From NCBI RefSeq assembly GCF_025685685.1, contig NZ_JAGSYH010000010.1:62001-126000 (forward strand): 64,000 nucleotides of DNA, written 5' to 3'. Below, one piece after another: positions 28,002 to 38,290 of the stretch. Under the pieces are notes generated by a model. The model searched no databases, was not told the DNA's origin, and saw nothing but the letters and a program-made list of their open reading frames with translations. Source of the DNA: Acidicapsa dinghuensis (GTDB lineage: Bacteria; Acidobacteriota; Terriglobia; Terriglobales; Acidobacteriaceae). The number at the start of each line of letters is the position of its first letter. Position 1 is the first letter of the stretch. A program made the position numbers and the translations under genes.

Positions 28002-29372
28002 CTACTTTGATTTCATCGCCGCTTCGACTTCATCGGCGGTGTGAGGCAGATTGGCAGCGAGATCGATGAGCTTGCCGTCCTGGCCGACGACGAAAGTATC
28101 CTCAATGCGCACGCCGATTTTTTCTTCTGGAATGTAGACGCCGGGCTCGATGGTGAAAACCATGCCGGGCTTGAGAACAGCGGGATAATTCGCGGGATCA
28201 TGCACGTTGATGCCGACCATGTGGCCGAGGCCATGAATCCAGTAGTCGCTGAGTAGCTCGCCGTGCAGACCTTTGCCGTGGGTGTTGATATAGTTCCACG
28301 CGGCGGTGTCGAGTGAGTTGGGATCGAGGTGGCGCGGGTCGTTGATGGTGGACTTGTCGGCGACGAAGGCGGCGATTGCTGCGCGTTGTGCTCCGAGGAC
28401 GACATCGTAGATCTCGCGCTGGCGTGGCGTGAAGTGTCCGTTGACGGGAACGGTGCGGGTGAGGTCAGAGGCATACATGCTGTACTCGCCTGCGGCGTCG
28501 ACGACCATGATGTCGCCGTCTTTGAGCGTGGCGGAGTTTTCGGAGTAATGCAACGTGGTGGAGTTGATGCCTGTGCCAACAATGGGCGCGTAGGATGGGC
28601 GTTCGCAGCCATTTTCCATAAGCGTAGCGAGGATTTTGCCTGCAATAGCGCGCTCGGTTACGCCCGGTCTGGTGGCCCGCATCATGGTTAGCTGCGCAGC
28701 GATAGAAGCGTCGGCGGCTTTCTTAAGGAGAGCCAGCTCGCCCTCGTCCTTAATGATGCGAAGCTCGGCGGTGAGGCCGGTGACATCATGTGTTGCGGGC
28801 GCCGCTCCGTTGCCGAGTGTGGTTGCCAGCCAGCTTACGACGGGCTGGGATTGTGGTGCGAGAGGCTGAGTCCAGAGTTTGTAAGCAAGGTTGCGGTCTT
28901 TGGAGACGTATTCGTTGAGCAGCTCGGGGAGAGCTGTCATGGGCTGCACTTCGTCGACACCAGCGGTTTGAGCTGCGCCGGGCGTAGCGGCGTCGAGCTT
29001 GATGCCGGTGTACTTTTCCATGCGCAGGTTGCGGGTGGGCAGGAAGAGGACTTCGCGATATTTGCGTGGGGCGATGGAGGCCGATGCATTCCCTTGCGAT
29101 TCGGAGACGATGAGGAGCGCTGCTCCGGGTTCATTCCAGCCGGTGAGGTAGTAGAAATCCTCGTCCTGGCGGTAGGGCATGAAGTCGAGCAGCGGCTCTT
29201 CGGCGGCGAAGAGGATGGCTGCTCCGCCATTCAGCTTGGCGGCGAGGGCTACGCGGCGGGCGTGGTAGGTGGTAGCGGGCTGTTTTTCGAGGGCATGGAG
29301 AGATGAGATTCCGAGGGTGACGAAGAAGATCAGAAGCAGCGGAGAAGACAAAAAACGCAGGGCACGAGGCAT
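28002..29372 (-). CDS. Secreted Xaa-Pro aminopeptidase (M24B, PepP-like)
   Basis: Using the ATG at 29372 (MPRALRFLSSPLLLIFFVTLG) the protein has 456 residues with an N-terminal signal peptide ending near SSLHA. An aminopeptidase P N-terminal domain precedes the pita-bread catalytic domain. Metal-ligand motifs are IMVVDAAGEYSMYASDLTRTVPVNG (two Asp), HGLGHMVGINVHD (His), FTIEPGVYIP (Glu) and VRIEDTFVV (Glu). It should remove N-terminal residues before proline, dependent on Mn or Zn, probably in the periplasm. The frame stays open 12 codons further upstream, to 29408. Confidence 0.92.
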   Translation of the reverse strand: MPRALRFLSSPLLLIFFVTLGISSLHALEKQPATTYHARRVALAAKLNGGAAILFAAEEPLLDFMPYRQDEDFYYLTGWNEPGAALLIVSESQGNASASIAPRKYREVLFLPTRNLRMEKYTGIKLDAATPGAAQTAGVDEVQPMTALPELLNEYVSKDRNLAYKLWTQPLAPQSQPVVSWLATTLGNGAAPATHDVTGLTAELRIIKDEGELALLKKAADASIAAQLTMMRATRPGVTERAIAGKILATLMENGCERPSYAPIVGTGINSTTLHYSENSATLKDGDIMVVDAAGEYSMYASDLTRTVPVNGHFTPRQREIYDVVLGAQRAAIAAFVADKSTINDPRHLDPNSLDTAAWNYINTHGKGLHGELLSDYWIHGLGHMVGINVHDPANYPAVLKPGMVFTIEPGVYIPEEKIGVRIEDTFVVGQDGKLIDLAANLPHTADEVEAAMKSK

Positions 29373-29431
29373 AGGATTAGCGTCGTGTGCGTGGAGGAAA
29401 GCTGTCAAGCGCAGAAAGCGGCGAAGAGAAT

Positions 29432-29650
29432 CTAGGCTGCGGGCTTGGCAGTTCTAGCAGCCTTGATGAGGATGCGCAGGGCTTCATTGACTGAAGCGGC
29501 ATCGGGAAACGCTGCAGCGACATCGGGAGCCAGAAGAACCATTACTGCATCTTTGGGGAAGCGGCCCACATATTTGCCGCGAACGCCGTTCGAAAAGTCA
29601 TATTCCGGCTGAATGTCGTTTTCCAGATCTTCATTGTCATCGCTCTTCAT
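29432..29650 (-). CDS. Antitoxin-like protein paired with BrnT-type toxin
   Basis: A 72-residue protein containing IQPEYDFSNGVRGKYVGRF, a motif commonly found in small proteins encoded with BrnT-like toxins. It overlaps the toxin gene by 14 nt. No classic ribbon-helix-helix is obvious, though the C-terminal helix (SVNEALRILIKAARTAK) may bind DNA or the toxin. The role is inferred from pairing. Confidence 0.68.
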   Translation of the reverse strand: MKSDDNEDLENDIQPEYDFSNGVRGKYVGRFPKDAVMVLLAPDVAAAFPDAASVNEALRILIKAARTAKPAA

Positions 29651-29930
29651 AATTCCTCCTTTCGCGAGGCTCGGCCTTTCGCGCGCTGATGATGCGAATT
29701 GTATTTATATTTTCCGTGTGAATAACGACGAGGAGCAACTGCGAACTTGCTCTGCCGAGAGCGGCCCAGCGCTCCTCCTCTTGAGAATGCGCCAAATCGG
29801 GAACAACTAGCAAGAGCGGGTCAAGAAAAACAGTCGCGGCATCTTCAAAGGTCACGCCGTGCTTGCGTTCATTGATGAGAGCCTTTGCGGGATCCCAGAC
29901 TATCTGAGGTCCCTCGTATTCGCTTGCCAT
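29637..29930 (-). CDS. brnT: BrnT-family toxin
   Basis: A 97-residue protein with the BrnT pattern: IVWDPAKALINERKHGVTFEDAATVFLDPL, then EERWAALGRASSQLLLVVIHTE and IRIISARKAEPRERRNYEE. BrnT proteins are RelE-fold ribonucleases that arrest translation. It is upstream of its antitoxin, the toxin-first order usual for brnTA, and lies 9 nt from the end of the glycosyltransferase gene. Confidence 0.88.
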   Translation of the reverse strand: MASEYEGPQIVWDPAKALINERKHGVTFEDAATVFLDPLLLVVPDLAHSQEEERWAALGRASSQLLLVVIHTENINTIRIISARKAEPRERRNYEER

Positions 29931-29939
29931 TGCCTCAGG

Positions 29940-31616
29940 TTACACGCCGACAGGAAACGGTTTGGGGCTGGACTCGTCTTTCGTGTTTGCTCCGCCGGAT
30001 TTCCAGCGGTCGAAGCGACCCTGGAAGAGGCTCATCAGGCCGGTGTACCAATAGCCCATGACGAAGAGGATCAGGAACGGCGCGGTGAAATAGTTCTGGT
30101 TGATGAAGGTGTAGACGATGGCCAGGGCGAAATACGTTCCGATGGCTAGCTCAATCCATGGAGAGAGCAGGAGACGTTTGCGATATTTCTTACCGGCCTT
30201 GGACTTTTCGCCCTTTTTCGCAACCGAGTATTTGGGGGTGCGGGCGAAGGCGCTCTTGATGCCGAAGATGGCTTCCATCACGGCTTTGGTGTTGGTCACT
30301 GTGAGGCCGATGCCGACAGCCATCAGGAAGGGTAGATAGAGGAAAGTTTTCTTCCATGTGCGCGGGAAGAGCTCGCGTTGGCTCATGACATAGAAGACCG
30401 CGATCGACAGCGTGGATGCGGTGAAGAGCGGGAAGTCGATGAGCAGCATCTGGAACCAGCCCTGGTAGAAGCGAATGATCATCGCGGGGATGAGCAGGGC
30501 GGTCATGATGACCATGAGCGGGTAGCTCAGGTTGGCGGTGAGGTGGTAGACGGACTCGATCTTGATGCGCAGCGGAGCCTTAGAGCGGAAGACGACCGGT
30601 AGAACTTTGATGGAGGTTTGGATGAGGCCTTTCGCCCAGCGTGCCTGCTGGGTTTTGAAGGCGGTCATCTCGATGGGTAGCTCGGCGGGGCACTCGATGT
30701 CGGGAAGGTATTTAAATTTCCAGCCGGCGAGTTGCGAACGGTAGCTGAGGTCGGTGTCCTCAGTAAGGGTGTCGTGCTGCCAGCCGCCTGCATCGATGAT
30801 GGCCTGGCGACGCCACATGCCTGCGGTGCCGTTGAAGTTGAAGTAGTCGCCAGAGCGGGCACGCGCGCCGTGCTCAAGAACGAAGTGGCCGTCGAGCAGG
30901 ATAGCTTCGATCTGGGTGAGCATGGAATAGTTGCGGTTGAGATGTCCCCAGCGTGTCTGGACCATGCCGATCTCCGGTTCGGCGAAGTGATGGATGACCT
31001 TCATGAGCCAGTTAGGCGGGGGAACAAAGTCCGCGTCGAAGATGGCAATGAACTCGCCTTTGGCAATGTGGAGACCTTCTTCGAGTGCTCCAGCTTTGAA
31101 GCCATGACGGTTTTCGCGGTGGATATAGACGATGGGGTGTCCGAGAGCGGCGTAGCGGTCGACGATCGCTCGCGCGACCTCTTTGGTTTCGTCGGTGGAG
31201 TCGTCCAGGACCTGAATTTCAAGCTTGTCCTTCGGATAGTGCATGGCGCAGACGGCCTCGATGAGGCGATCGACGACAAACTGCTCGTTGTACATGGGCA
31301 GCTGCACGGTCACGTATGGCAGTTCGGCAAAGTGCTGAGGCGGCTCAGGATTGTAGTTCTTGCGGTATCTGAAATAGGTCCAGGCGAGCTGGTAGCGATG
31401 TACGCCGTAGATAGCCAGCAGGATCATCACGATGAAATATGGGATGAGCAGTGAGGCGTCAAAGGCGTTGAGGGTGTAAAGGCCGCGAAAGGGTTTGTCG
31501 GCATTCTGCGTGTGGAGGAAGTGCCGGAAGCCGTTTTGCGGTGCGAAAAAGGCAGAATAATGGGCGGTTTGAAACCCGTGCCACAGTAGGGAAGAAATAT
31601 GCATAGGACTCGCCAT
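29940..31616 (-). CDS. Processive GT2 glycosyltransferase, CslA/cellulose-synthase-like
   Basis: About 558 residues from [14 protein letters not shown]. There is a membrane helix near 50-70 ([15 protein letters not shown]), a GT-A catalytic domain, and four to five C-terminal helices. Catalytic motifs are [39 protein letters not shown] and QQARWAKGL, which match processive beta-glycan synthases such as glucomannan/CslA types. It likely makes and extrudes a beta-linked polysaccharide. AGGAGG lies 18 nt before this ATG; the frame stays open to a TTG at 31670, so the start is uncertain. Confidence 0.9.
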   Translation of the reverse strand: MASPMHISSLLWHGFQTAHYSAFFAPQNGFRHFLHTQNADKPFRGLYTLNAFDASLLIPYFIVMILLAIYGVHRYQLAWTYFRYRKNYNPEPPQHFAELPYVTVQLPMYNEQFVVDRLIEAVCAMHYPKDKLEIQVLDDSTDETKEVARAIVDRYAALGHPIVYIHRENRHGFKAGALEEGLHIAKGEFIAIFDADFVPPPNWLMKVIHHFAEPEIGMVQTRWGHLNRNYSMLTQIEAILLDGHFVLEHGARARSGDYFNFNGTAGMWRRQAIIDAGGWQHDTLTEDTDLSYRSQLAGWKFKYLPDIECPAELPIEMTAFKTQQARWAKGLIQTSIKVLPVVFRSKAPLRIKIESVYHLTANLSYPLMVIMTALLIPAMIIRFYQGWFQMLLIDFPLFTASTLSIAVFYVMSQRELFPRTWKKTFLYLPFLMAVGIGLTVTNTKAVMEAIFGIKSAFARTPKYSVAKKGEKSKAGKKYRKRLLLSPWIELAIGTYFALAIVYTFINQNYFTAPFLILFVMGYWYTGLMSLFQGRFDRWKSGGANTKDESSPKPFPVGV

Positions 31617-32094
31617 CAAGGCTTTCAGTATGAGCCTCCTGGAACTCCCGTAACTTTCATCATACGGCAAAACATTTGATGCAGATTCCGGGTATGGGGC
31701 TGGAAGGGCGCTTTGAAGAGATCAAATGACCCTTTTGAGCAATGGAGGTGGAGCGGATGTGCCTCCAAAATGGGATAGCGGAAGAACTGTGCTCGATATT
31801 CCAAGAACATAGATAACCATTGGCAGGTTACTTTCAGGTAGAATTCGTTTGGTTTTTCGATTCACATACTGGAACGATGAAGAGTGCTAGCGATGCTGCC
31901 TGTTGTCTTTTCGTGGATCGACATGCAATCCAGCTTCATGACGATGGCAATGGTAAACGGTTCCTGTTTTTTGGCCGAGATACCGCGGTCTGTGATGTGC
32001 AGAGGATTGGTCGCAGATTTTGTTTTTCTCAAGGAACGAGTCGTTTTCATACGCTCCGAAGAAGATTCGAAAGACTTTCAATCGAGGTAAATTC
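31617..32094. other. Intergenic region between glycosyltransferase and sedolisin genes
   Basis: About 480 bp of lower GC sequence between divergent genes. It must hold both promoters. No clear repeat, terminator or RNA gene is seen. Open frames here are short and lack coding character. Confidence 0.4.
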
Positions 32095-35000
32095 ATGAGT
32101 GCGCATAAAGCTGCTTTGAGGCCGGCGGAACGCTGGTTGCGTTGCCTGGTGAAGACAATCCTTCTCAGCGGAGGGCTGATATCCGGGCTGACGCTGATGG
32201 CACAATCGAACCGGCCCGCCCTGATTACGCGGACGGTGGACGATGCGCAGACTGTAACCTTGAGGGGCAATGTCCATCCTCTGGCCACCCGGGCGGCGGA
32301 TCGCGGGGAAGCTCCGGCTTCGCTGGCGGAGGACCGCATGGTGCTGGTGCTGAAGCGGAGCGCGCAGCAGGAGCTTGGGCTGGAAGCGATGCTCCAATCG
32401 CTCCAGGATAAGAACTCGCCGAATTTTCACAAGTGGCTGACACCAGCGCAGTATGGAGCGCAGTGGGGGGCTTCCGATGCCGATATTTCGGCGATCACCG
32501 CGTGGCTTCAGTCGTATGGGTTCTCGGTGGCTGGGCCGAATGCGGCGCGGGATGCGATTGAGTTCTCTGGGAATGTGGGACAGGTGGAGCAGGCTTTTCA
32601 CACTCAGATTCATCTGTATGAAGTGAACGGCGTGATGCATCACGCGAATGCGACGGATCCCCAGATTCCAGCGGCGCTCGCTCCGGCGATTGCAGGGATT
32701 GCGTCGATGAACGATTTTGTGCCGAAGCCGCAGATCCGGCGGGCAAACAAGGCTTCCTATAATCCTCGGACGCACAGGGCCCAGCCGAGCCTGACGGGAT
32801 CGTGGCCGAATGAGATTGGCGCTAATTATCAGGTGTTGCTGGTTGGGCCGGCGGATGCGGCGACCATCTATAACTCACCCAATCCGGCGTTGAACAGCGG
32901 TGCTACGGGCTCTGCGTATACGGGAACCGGGAGCAAGATTGGTGTGTTGGGCGACTCGAATATTCAGGGCTCGGGCAGTAGTGGCTACCCGCAGAATCTG
33001 AATTACCGCCAGCTCTTTGGTCTTTCGGCTGTGGGGCCGACGGTGGTGGTGGACGGAACCGACCCCGGTGAGACGAACAGCGCCGATACTACGGAAGCGT
33101 ATCTGGACACAGAGATTGCTGGCGGTATTGCGCCCGGAGCCAGCGTTTATCTCTACATTGCAAAGACCACGTTTTCCTCGTCGGGCGTTTTGCTGGCCGC
33201 AGAGCGGGCGCTGAACGATAACATCGTGGACATTCTGAGCATGAGCTTCAGCACCTGCGAAGCGGCACTGGGCACTGGCGGGAATGAATTTATCCAGGAG
33301 CTTTGGAAGCAGGCTGCGGCACAGGGTATTTCCGTCGTAGTCGCGACCGGTGATTCAGGATCAGCGGGATGCGACGATCCGACTGTTGATGCGCCTGCTG
33401 ATTATGGTCTGCAGGTCAACGGACTGGCTTCGACGCCTTACAACGTGGCTGTCGGTGGTACGGATTTTGCGGTTCTTGCGGAACCGAATGGAACAGGGCA
33501 GGATTTACTCAACTACGTTTCCGCCGACTCAAATCCAACGACGCTGCTTTCGGCTCTGGGATACATACCGGAAAGCCCGTGGAATGATTCGATTCAAAAT
33601 TCGCCTCCCGGAGCCTATTCCACGAATATTCCTTACCTCGATGGCATCGGGAATCCGAATATTGCCTCGGGCGGTGGTGGAAAGAGCAACTGTGCTGTTG
33701 GTTCGTGGAATGGGACATTCCCAGCCTGCACGTCGGGTTATGCGAAACCCTCATGGCAGGCGGGAACGGGAGTGCCGGCGGATCAGGTTCGCGATGTGCC
33801 GGATGTTTCATTCTTTTCTGGAGACGGCTTCAACTACGCAGCATGGGGCATTTGTACCGATCAGGATGCGGATGTCAACGGAAACGCGCTAACCGACTGC
33901 ACCAAGGACAATAACGGAAACTTCAACATCACGATTATCGGAGGAACTTCGACTGCAGCGCCCACGATGGCCGGCGTGCTGGCGATGTTGCATCAGGCGA
34001 CAGGGCAACGGCAGGGGCAGGTGGACTACGCGTTGTATAACCTGGCGAAAACTACGCCAAGCGTGTTCCACGATGTTACGAGTGGGAACAACTCAGTTCC
34101 GTGTACTTCGGGAACTCCCGATTGCAGTTTGAATACACAGGGCAATTACTTCATGGCTGGTTATGACGCGGGTGTTGGCTATGATCTGGCGACTGGTTTC
34201 GGCAGCCTGAATATCAGCAATCTGATCAAGAGCTGGACTGTTGCGGGGTTGTCCACAACGACGACAAACCTGACGGTTACTCCGACGACTGTGCAACATG
34301 GTCTACCGATCACAGCCAGCGCAACGGTGACGAGTCAGAACGACTATCCGACGGGCAATGTGATGGTGCTGGCGGATATGGGCAGCACGTCAACGACGAT
34401 TGGAACGTATGCACTGAATGCGACAGGGAGCACGGGTACGATCGACGTGCCGTTGCTGGCAGGTGGTATCTACAACTTCATTGCGAATTACGGCGGATCG
34501 GCTGTGAATACGATGAGCTCGTCTTCACCCGTTGCGGTCAATATCACTCCTGAGCCGAGCACGACGGCGCTAACGGTGAGTGAGACAGATCCGGCGAATG
34601 GCTCGGCATACACACAATCCAGTCCGGTGCCGTATGGATATCCGATTTCGATAACGGCTCAGCCGTATGGGAACCATTCCACCGTGGTGAATGGACAGAT
34701 TGTTCCCGATGGAACGGCTACAGGCACTGTGAGGCTTACGGCCGGTTCTTTGAATCTCGGCACGGACACGCTCGGGTCGGATGGGAAGGTGACGTTGAGC
34801 GGTGAGTTCCTGACGCCAGGCAGTTACACCATCAGCGCTGTTTACTCTGGCGACGCGAGCTTTGAACCCAGTTCCGCGACAAAGAGCCTGGTAGTTGCGA
34901 AGAACAATACGCAGCTTACGCTTAAGGCAAATCAGACGAGCTACCAGAACAAGCCGTTCGATTTCACCATTACGCTGGCGACTACCAGTGCAGGTGCTGC

Positions 35001-35754
35001 TCCGACAGGAACAGTGGAACTGATGAGCGGATCAACGGTGCTGGTCAGCGGCACTCTAACCGGGAAGGCAGGCAGCGGGAGTGTTCTTGCCAGCGGGTCG
35101 GTGACGTTTAATTCGGTCAATATTCCGGATACGCAGGAAGCGATCACAGCCAGATATTCGGGAGATACGAATTATGCCGCGTCGACTTCGAATACGGTGG
35201 ACGTGACCGGGGCTCCTCCGTTCACGATTTCGAATCTCAACGTGACGCTGACTTCGGAACACTCGACCAGTGGCGGAACGCTTACTGTGACCTCGACCGG
35301 CGCGTATGCGGGAACGGTGGATATCACATGTCAGCTTATTTCTGCTGCCGCGCAGACCTCATCGCCGCCTTTGTGCGGAATGCTGCCTGCCTCGGTTACG
35401 GTGACGGCCGGCGGCACGGCGACGACAACGATCCTGTTCTTTGGCAAAGGCTCGAAGCTGCCGAATGGTGTCACGCTGGGCAAGATGGAGTCCGCACCTG
35501 GTCCCGGTAAGTGGCTTGCAGGCGGAGGGGCAGTATTGGCGTTCTGTGTGCTGTTTGGCATTCCTGCACGTAAGCGTCGATGGAAAGCGATGATCGTCTC
35601 ATGCCTGTTACTTGTGGCCATTGGCGGGTTTACAGCTTGTGTGAGCACTCCAAAGTTCATTACAGCGGGCACATATACGTTCCGCGTCACGGGTGTTGAC
35701 TCGAAGAATGCAAATTTGACGACAACTGCAACTGTGAACGTAAAGGTCTTGTAG
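32095..35754 (+). CDS. Sedolisin (S53) serine-carboxyl peptidase with Ig-like repeats
   Basis: A 1219-residue secreted protease. After a signal segment (VKTILLSGGLISGLTLMAQ) comes the pro-kumamolisin activation domain (KRSAQQELGLEAMLQSLQDKNSPNFHKWLTPAQYG). The S53 catalytic domain shows the Glu/Asp pair in TTEAYLDTEIAGG, the oxyanion Asp in ATGDSGSAGCDD and the nucleophile Ser in GGTSTAAPTMAG. Three or so Ig-like beta repeats follow (for example YSGDASFEPSSATKS and YSGDTNYAASTS), then two hydrophobic segments near the end. GAGGT precedes the ATG. It is probably a surface-anchored acid protease. Confidence 0.94.
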   Translation: MSAHKAALRPAERWLRCLVKTILLSGGLISGLTLMAQSNRPALITRTVDDAQTVTLRGNVHPLATRAADRGEAPASLAEDRMVLVLKRSAQQELGLEAMLQSLQDKNSPNFHKWLTPAQYGAQWGASDADISAITAWLQSYGFSVAGPNAARDAIEFSGNVGQVEQAFHTQIHLYEVNGVMHHANATDPQIPAALAPAIAGIASMNDFVPKPQIRRANKASYNPRTHRAQPSLTGSWPNEIGANYQVLLVGPADAATIYNSPNPALNSGATGSAYTGTGSKIGVLGDSNIQGSGSSGYPQNLNYRQLFGLSAVGPTVVVDGTDPGETNSADTTEAYLDTEIAGGIAPGASVYLYIAKTTFSSSGVLLAAERALNDNIVDILSMSFSTCEAALGTGGNEFIQELWKQAAAQGISVVVATGDSGSAGCDDPTVDAPADYGLQVNGLASTPYNVAVGGTDFAVLAEPNGTGQDLLNYVSADSNPTTLLSALGYIPESPWNDSIQNSPPGAYSTNIPYLDGIGNPNIASGGGGKSNCAVGSWNGTFPACTSGYAKPSWQAGTGVPADQVRDVPDVSFFSGDGFNYAAWGICTDQDADVNGNALTDCTKDNNGNFNITIIGGTSTAAPTMAGVLAMLHQATGQRQGQVDYALYNLAKTTPSVFHDVTSGNNSVPCTSGTPDCSLNTQGNYFMAGYDAGVGYDLATGFGSLNISNLIKSWTVAGLSTTTTNLTVTPTTVQHGLPITASATVTSQNDYPTGNVMVLADMGSTSTTIGTYALNATGSTGTIDVPLLAGGIYNFIANYGGSAVNTMSSSSPVAVNITPEPSTTALTVSETDPANGSAYTQSSPVPYGYPISITAQPYGNHSTVVNGQIVPDGTATGTVRLTAGSLNLGTDTLGSDGKVTLSGEFLTPGSYTISAVYSGDASFEPSSATKSLVVAKNNTQLTLKANQTSYQNKPFDFTITLATTSAGAAPTGTVELMSGSTVLVSGTLTGKAGSGSVLASGSVTFNSVNIPDTQEAITARYSGDTNYAASTSNTVDVTGAPPFTISNLNVTLTSEHSTSGGTLTVTSTGAYAGTVDITCQLISAAAQTSSPPLCGMLPASVTVTAGGTATTTILFFGKGSKLPNGVTLGKMESAPGPGKWLAGGGAVLAFCVLFGIPARKRRWKAMIVSCLLLVAIGGFTACVSTPKFITAGTYTFRVTGVDSKNANLTTTATVNVKVL

Positions 35755-35776
35755 GGAAAGATCTTAAACAAGCTGA

Positions 35777-35810
35777 AAATGGGGCATACCAGCCGTATGC
35801 CCCATTTCCT
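35777..35810 (+). terminator. Rho-independent terminator after the sedolisin gene
   Basis: A perfect 13-bp stem pairs 35777-35789 with 35795-35807 around a 5-nt loop, followed by CCTTTT. It lies 22 nt after the sedolisin stop. Confidence 0.9.
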
Positions 35811-36024
35811 TTTCAGGTGGCCAATATACGAAATTGTGCGGAATGTGACGCCTGGTGTGGACATTCGGCGGGAAAAGCAACTTGGATGTGTAAGCTTACG
35901 TCCAATCTGGGTGTATCGAGGGGGACGGTGTTCTACACTGGCTGAACGTACCGCGTTCAGGCCTTGGATCACTGGATTTGTTAGTCTTGGTCCTGCTCGG
36001 GTTTATTGGGAAAGGAGCTTTCGT

Positions 36025-36453
36025 ATGGCGAATGATAATCAGCAGGCTTTTGGATGGTTCCTGGCAGGTTTGGGAATCGGGGCGCTGGTGGGAATTTTGT
36101 ATGCGCCAAAGAGTGGTCGTGAAACGCGTGAAGATATTGCGAACTCAGCCAAGGATGGAGCGGACTTCGTTCGGGTGCGCGGGCGCGAGTATGCCGATCA
36201 GGCAGGGCAATACGTGGATCGTGCCAAGGAGCAGGCCGGCGAGTATGCGCATCGTACCCGCGAGCAGGCGAATGAGTATATCCAGCGCGGCAAGGATATC
36301 GTAGACCGCGGCCGGGCGCAGTGGGAAGACTTTGTGGAGCGCGGCAAGGGTTTTGTGAACGACCAGTCAGCCAAGGTGTCGGCTGCGGTAGACGCAGGCA
36401 AACACGCCTACGTGGAAACTACGGCTGCACCGGGTGAAGGTCCGCTAACGTAA
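36025..36453 (+). CDS. YtxH-domain general stress-type protein
   Basis: 142 residues with one hydrophobic glycine-rich helix at the N-terminus (FGWFLAGLGIGALVGILYAPKSGRETRE), the hallmark of YtxH proteins, followed by a long amphipathic helical tail with repeats of the type GREYADQAGQYVDRAKEQAGEYAHRTREQANEYIQRG. AAAGGAG lies 7 nt before the ATG, which decides this start over a longer open frame. The family is linked to envelope stress but has no defined activity. Confidence 0.88.
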   Translation: MANDNQQAFGWFLAGLGIGALVGILYAPKSGRETREDIANSAKDGADFVRVRGREYADQAGQYVDRAKEQAGEYAHRTREQANEYIQRGKDIVDRGRAQWEDFVERGKGFVNDQSAKVSAAVDAGKHAYVETTAAPGEGPLT

Positions 36454-36568
36454 TTGAACCTATCGTTGCACGCGAATCGCTTATGATGTGCGGAGGCGCT
36501 TGGCGACAGGCGCCCCTCGCGTTTTAACGAGTTTGCGCGACCATTCGTAATTCAGTGAGAGCGTGCCG

Positions 36569-37069
36569 ATGACTTTCCAGAGTGAGACATTACTGATTAT
36601 TTTTGTGGGGGCGACATGCGCTGCGGTTTTGCTGCAGGCATTTGTTTTGCTGGGGATATTCTTTTCGGTTCGCAAGTCAGCGAAGCTGATCACGGATGCG
36701 ACGGATGAGCTGAAGACGACGGTGATGCCGATGGTGCATTCCACACGGCAGCTCGTGGATAAGATTTATCCGGAAGTGATCACGGTTACGGACGCACTTG
36801 CAGAATTTACAGTGAAGGCTCGCAAAGAAGCGACGCAGATTGATGTTTCTCCTGCGGAGTTGATCAATGGCATCAAGCGGCAGGTGCAGCGTATCGACTC
36901 GATGCTCACGGTGGGACTGGATCGTGTGGAGCGAGCAGGGAATGCGCTGGAAACGACGGTTGCCACTCCGGTGCGCCAACTCAATGGCGTGCTGGCGGCG
37001 ATCAAGGCCACTGTCGATACCTATCGCTCATTTCCCGGTTCGAATGGGAACACGCGCGGCGGAGCTTAG
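36569..37069 (+). CDS. Membrane-anchored helical protein (DUF948-like)
   Basis: About 166 residues: one N-terminal membrane helix (LLIIFVGATCAAVLLQAFVLLGIFFSV) followed by a long amphipathic coiled-coil region (SAKLITDATDELKTTVMPMVHSTRQLVDKIYPE) similar to DUF948-type proteins. It lies 115 nt after the YtxH gene, a common pairing. A GTG at 36563 is an alternative start. Confidence 0.72.
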   Translation: MTFQSETLLIIFVGATCAAVLLQAFVLLGIFFSVRKSAKLITDATDELKTTVMPMVHSTRQLVDKIYPEVITVTDALAEFTVKARKEATQIDVSPAELINGIKRQVQRIDSMLTVGLDRVERAGNALETTVATPVRQLNGVLAAIKATVDTYRSFPGSNGNTRGGA

Positions 37070-37161
37070 AACGCGGCGGGACGTGGAACTTCCCTCTGAC
37101 TGTAGTCTGATCTTTTCTTCTTTACGTCTTCCGTAGTTAGATAATCTGCGCGAGGCATTCC

Positions 37162-38265
37162 ATGCGTACTCCAGTCTCTCTTTGCGTTGCGGCATCGGTC
37201 GCCGCGATTGTGTTGTGTGGCGCTTTGCCTGCAGTGGCGCAGCCTACGCCGTCACAGTCGCTGCTTGTGTTGTCGAAGCGGAATCACACGCTGTCGATTG
37301 TTGACCCAACAACATTTAAGGTGGTGGCGAAGGCGCCGGTGGGTGCCGATCCGCACGAAGTGATTGCTTCATCGGATGGCAAAACGGCGTATGTATCGAT
37401 CTATGGAGGCGGAGCCTATCACACGCTGAATGTGATCGATCTGATCGGGCAGAAGGCTCTCGCTGACATTGATACGGGAGCGTTGAACGGGCCGCATGGG
37501 CTCGCTTTCGTCGGGGGCAAGGTCTGGTTTACCGCAGAGGGTGCGAAGGCCTTTGCGCGCTACGATCCGGCAACACAAAAAATTGATCTGATCCTTGGGA
37601 CGGGGCAGAACCGGACGCACATGATCTATGTGACGCCGGATGAGTCACATATCTACACCACCAATGTGAATTCGGGCACGGTGAGCTATTTCGAGAAGAC
37701 GGAACAGACGCTGAGGCCGCCGCCGATGCGGCCGGGCGGCCAGCAGGGGCCTCCGCCGGGACAGCAGGGACCACCGCCCGGAATGCCTCCCGGGGTTGGT
37801 GGACCACCCCGAATGGACTGGAATCAGACGGTGATTCCTGCGGGGCCGGGCGATGAGGGATTTGATGTTTCGCCGGACGGAGGCGAGCTCTGGACCGCGA
37901 ACGCGCATGATGGGACGCTTTCGGTGATCGATCTGAAGGCAAAGAAAAATGTGGCGACGATTCAGGCTGATGTCGAAGGTGCGAACCGGCTGAAGTTTAC
38001 GCTGGATGGGAAATATGTCCTGATCTCGATGCTGGGTGGCGGGAATCTTGTCGTCTACGATGTGGCTTCGCGCAAAGAGTTTAAGCGAGTGCCGATTGGG
38101 CATGGGGCTGCTGGGATTCTGATTGAGCCTGATGGCAAGCGGGCGTTTATCTCGTGCGGGCCGGATAACTATGTGGCGGTAGTAGACCTGAGTAGCTGGC
38201 AGGTCGTAGGGCACATTGAGGCTGGTGGTGAGCCGGATGGGCTGGCTTGGGCGACTCAGCAATAA
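37162..38265 (+). CDS. YncE-like secreted beta-propeller protein
   Basis: A 367-residue protein with a signal peptide (VAAIVLCGALPAVAQP) and repeated blades such as LLVLSKRNHTLSIVDPTTFKVVAKAPVG, GELWTANAHDGTLSVIDLKAKKNVATI and AVVDLSSWQVVGHIEAGGEPDG. A Pro/Gly/Gln-rich spacer of about 30 residues (near 190-220) interrupts the propeller. The activity is unknown; the family includes ligand-binding and scaffold proteins. A second, diverged copy of its last 30 codons lies at 39612-39705. Confidence 0.9.
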   Translation: MRTPVSLCVAASVAAIVLCGALPAVAQPTPSQSLLVLSKRNHTLSIVDPTTFKVVAKAPVGADPHEVIASSDGKTAYVSIYGGGAYHTLNVIDLIGQKALADIDTGALNGPHGLAFVGGKVWFTAEGAKAFARYDPATQKIDLILGTGQNRTHMIYVTPDESHIYTTNVNSGTVSYFEKTEQTLRPPPMRPGGQQGPPPGQQGPPPGMPPGVGGPPRMDWNQTVIPAGPGDEGFDVSPDGGELWTANAHDGTLSVIDLKAKKNVATIQADVEGANRLKFTLDGKYVLISMLGGGNLVVYDVASRKEFKRVPIGHGAAGILIEPDGKRAFISCGPDNYVAVVDLSSWQVVGHIEAGGEPDGLAWATQQ

Positions 38266-38290
38266 GGCCGCTCTGAAGATCGAGACAGAG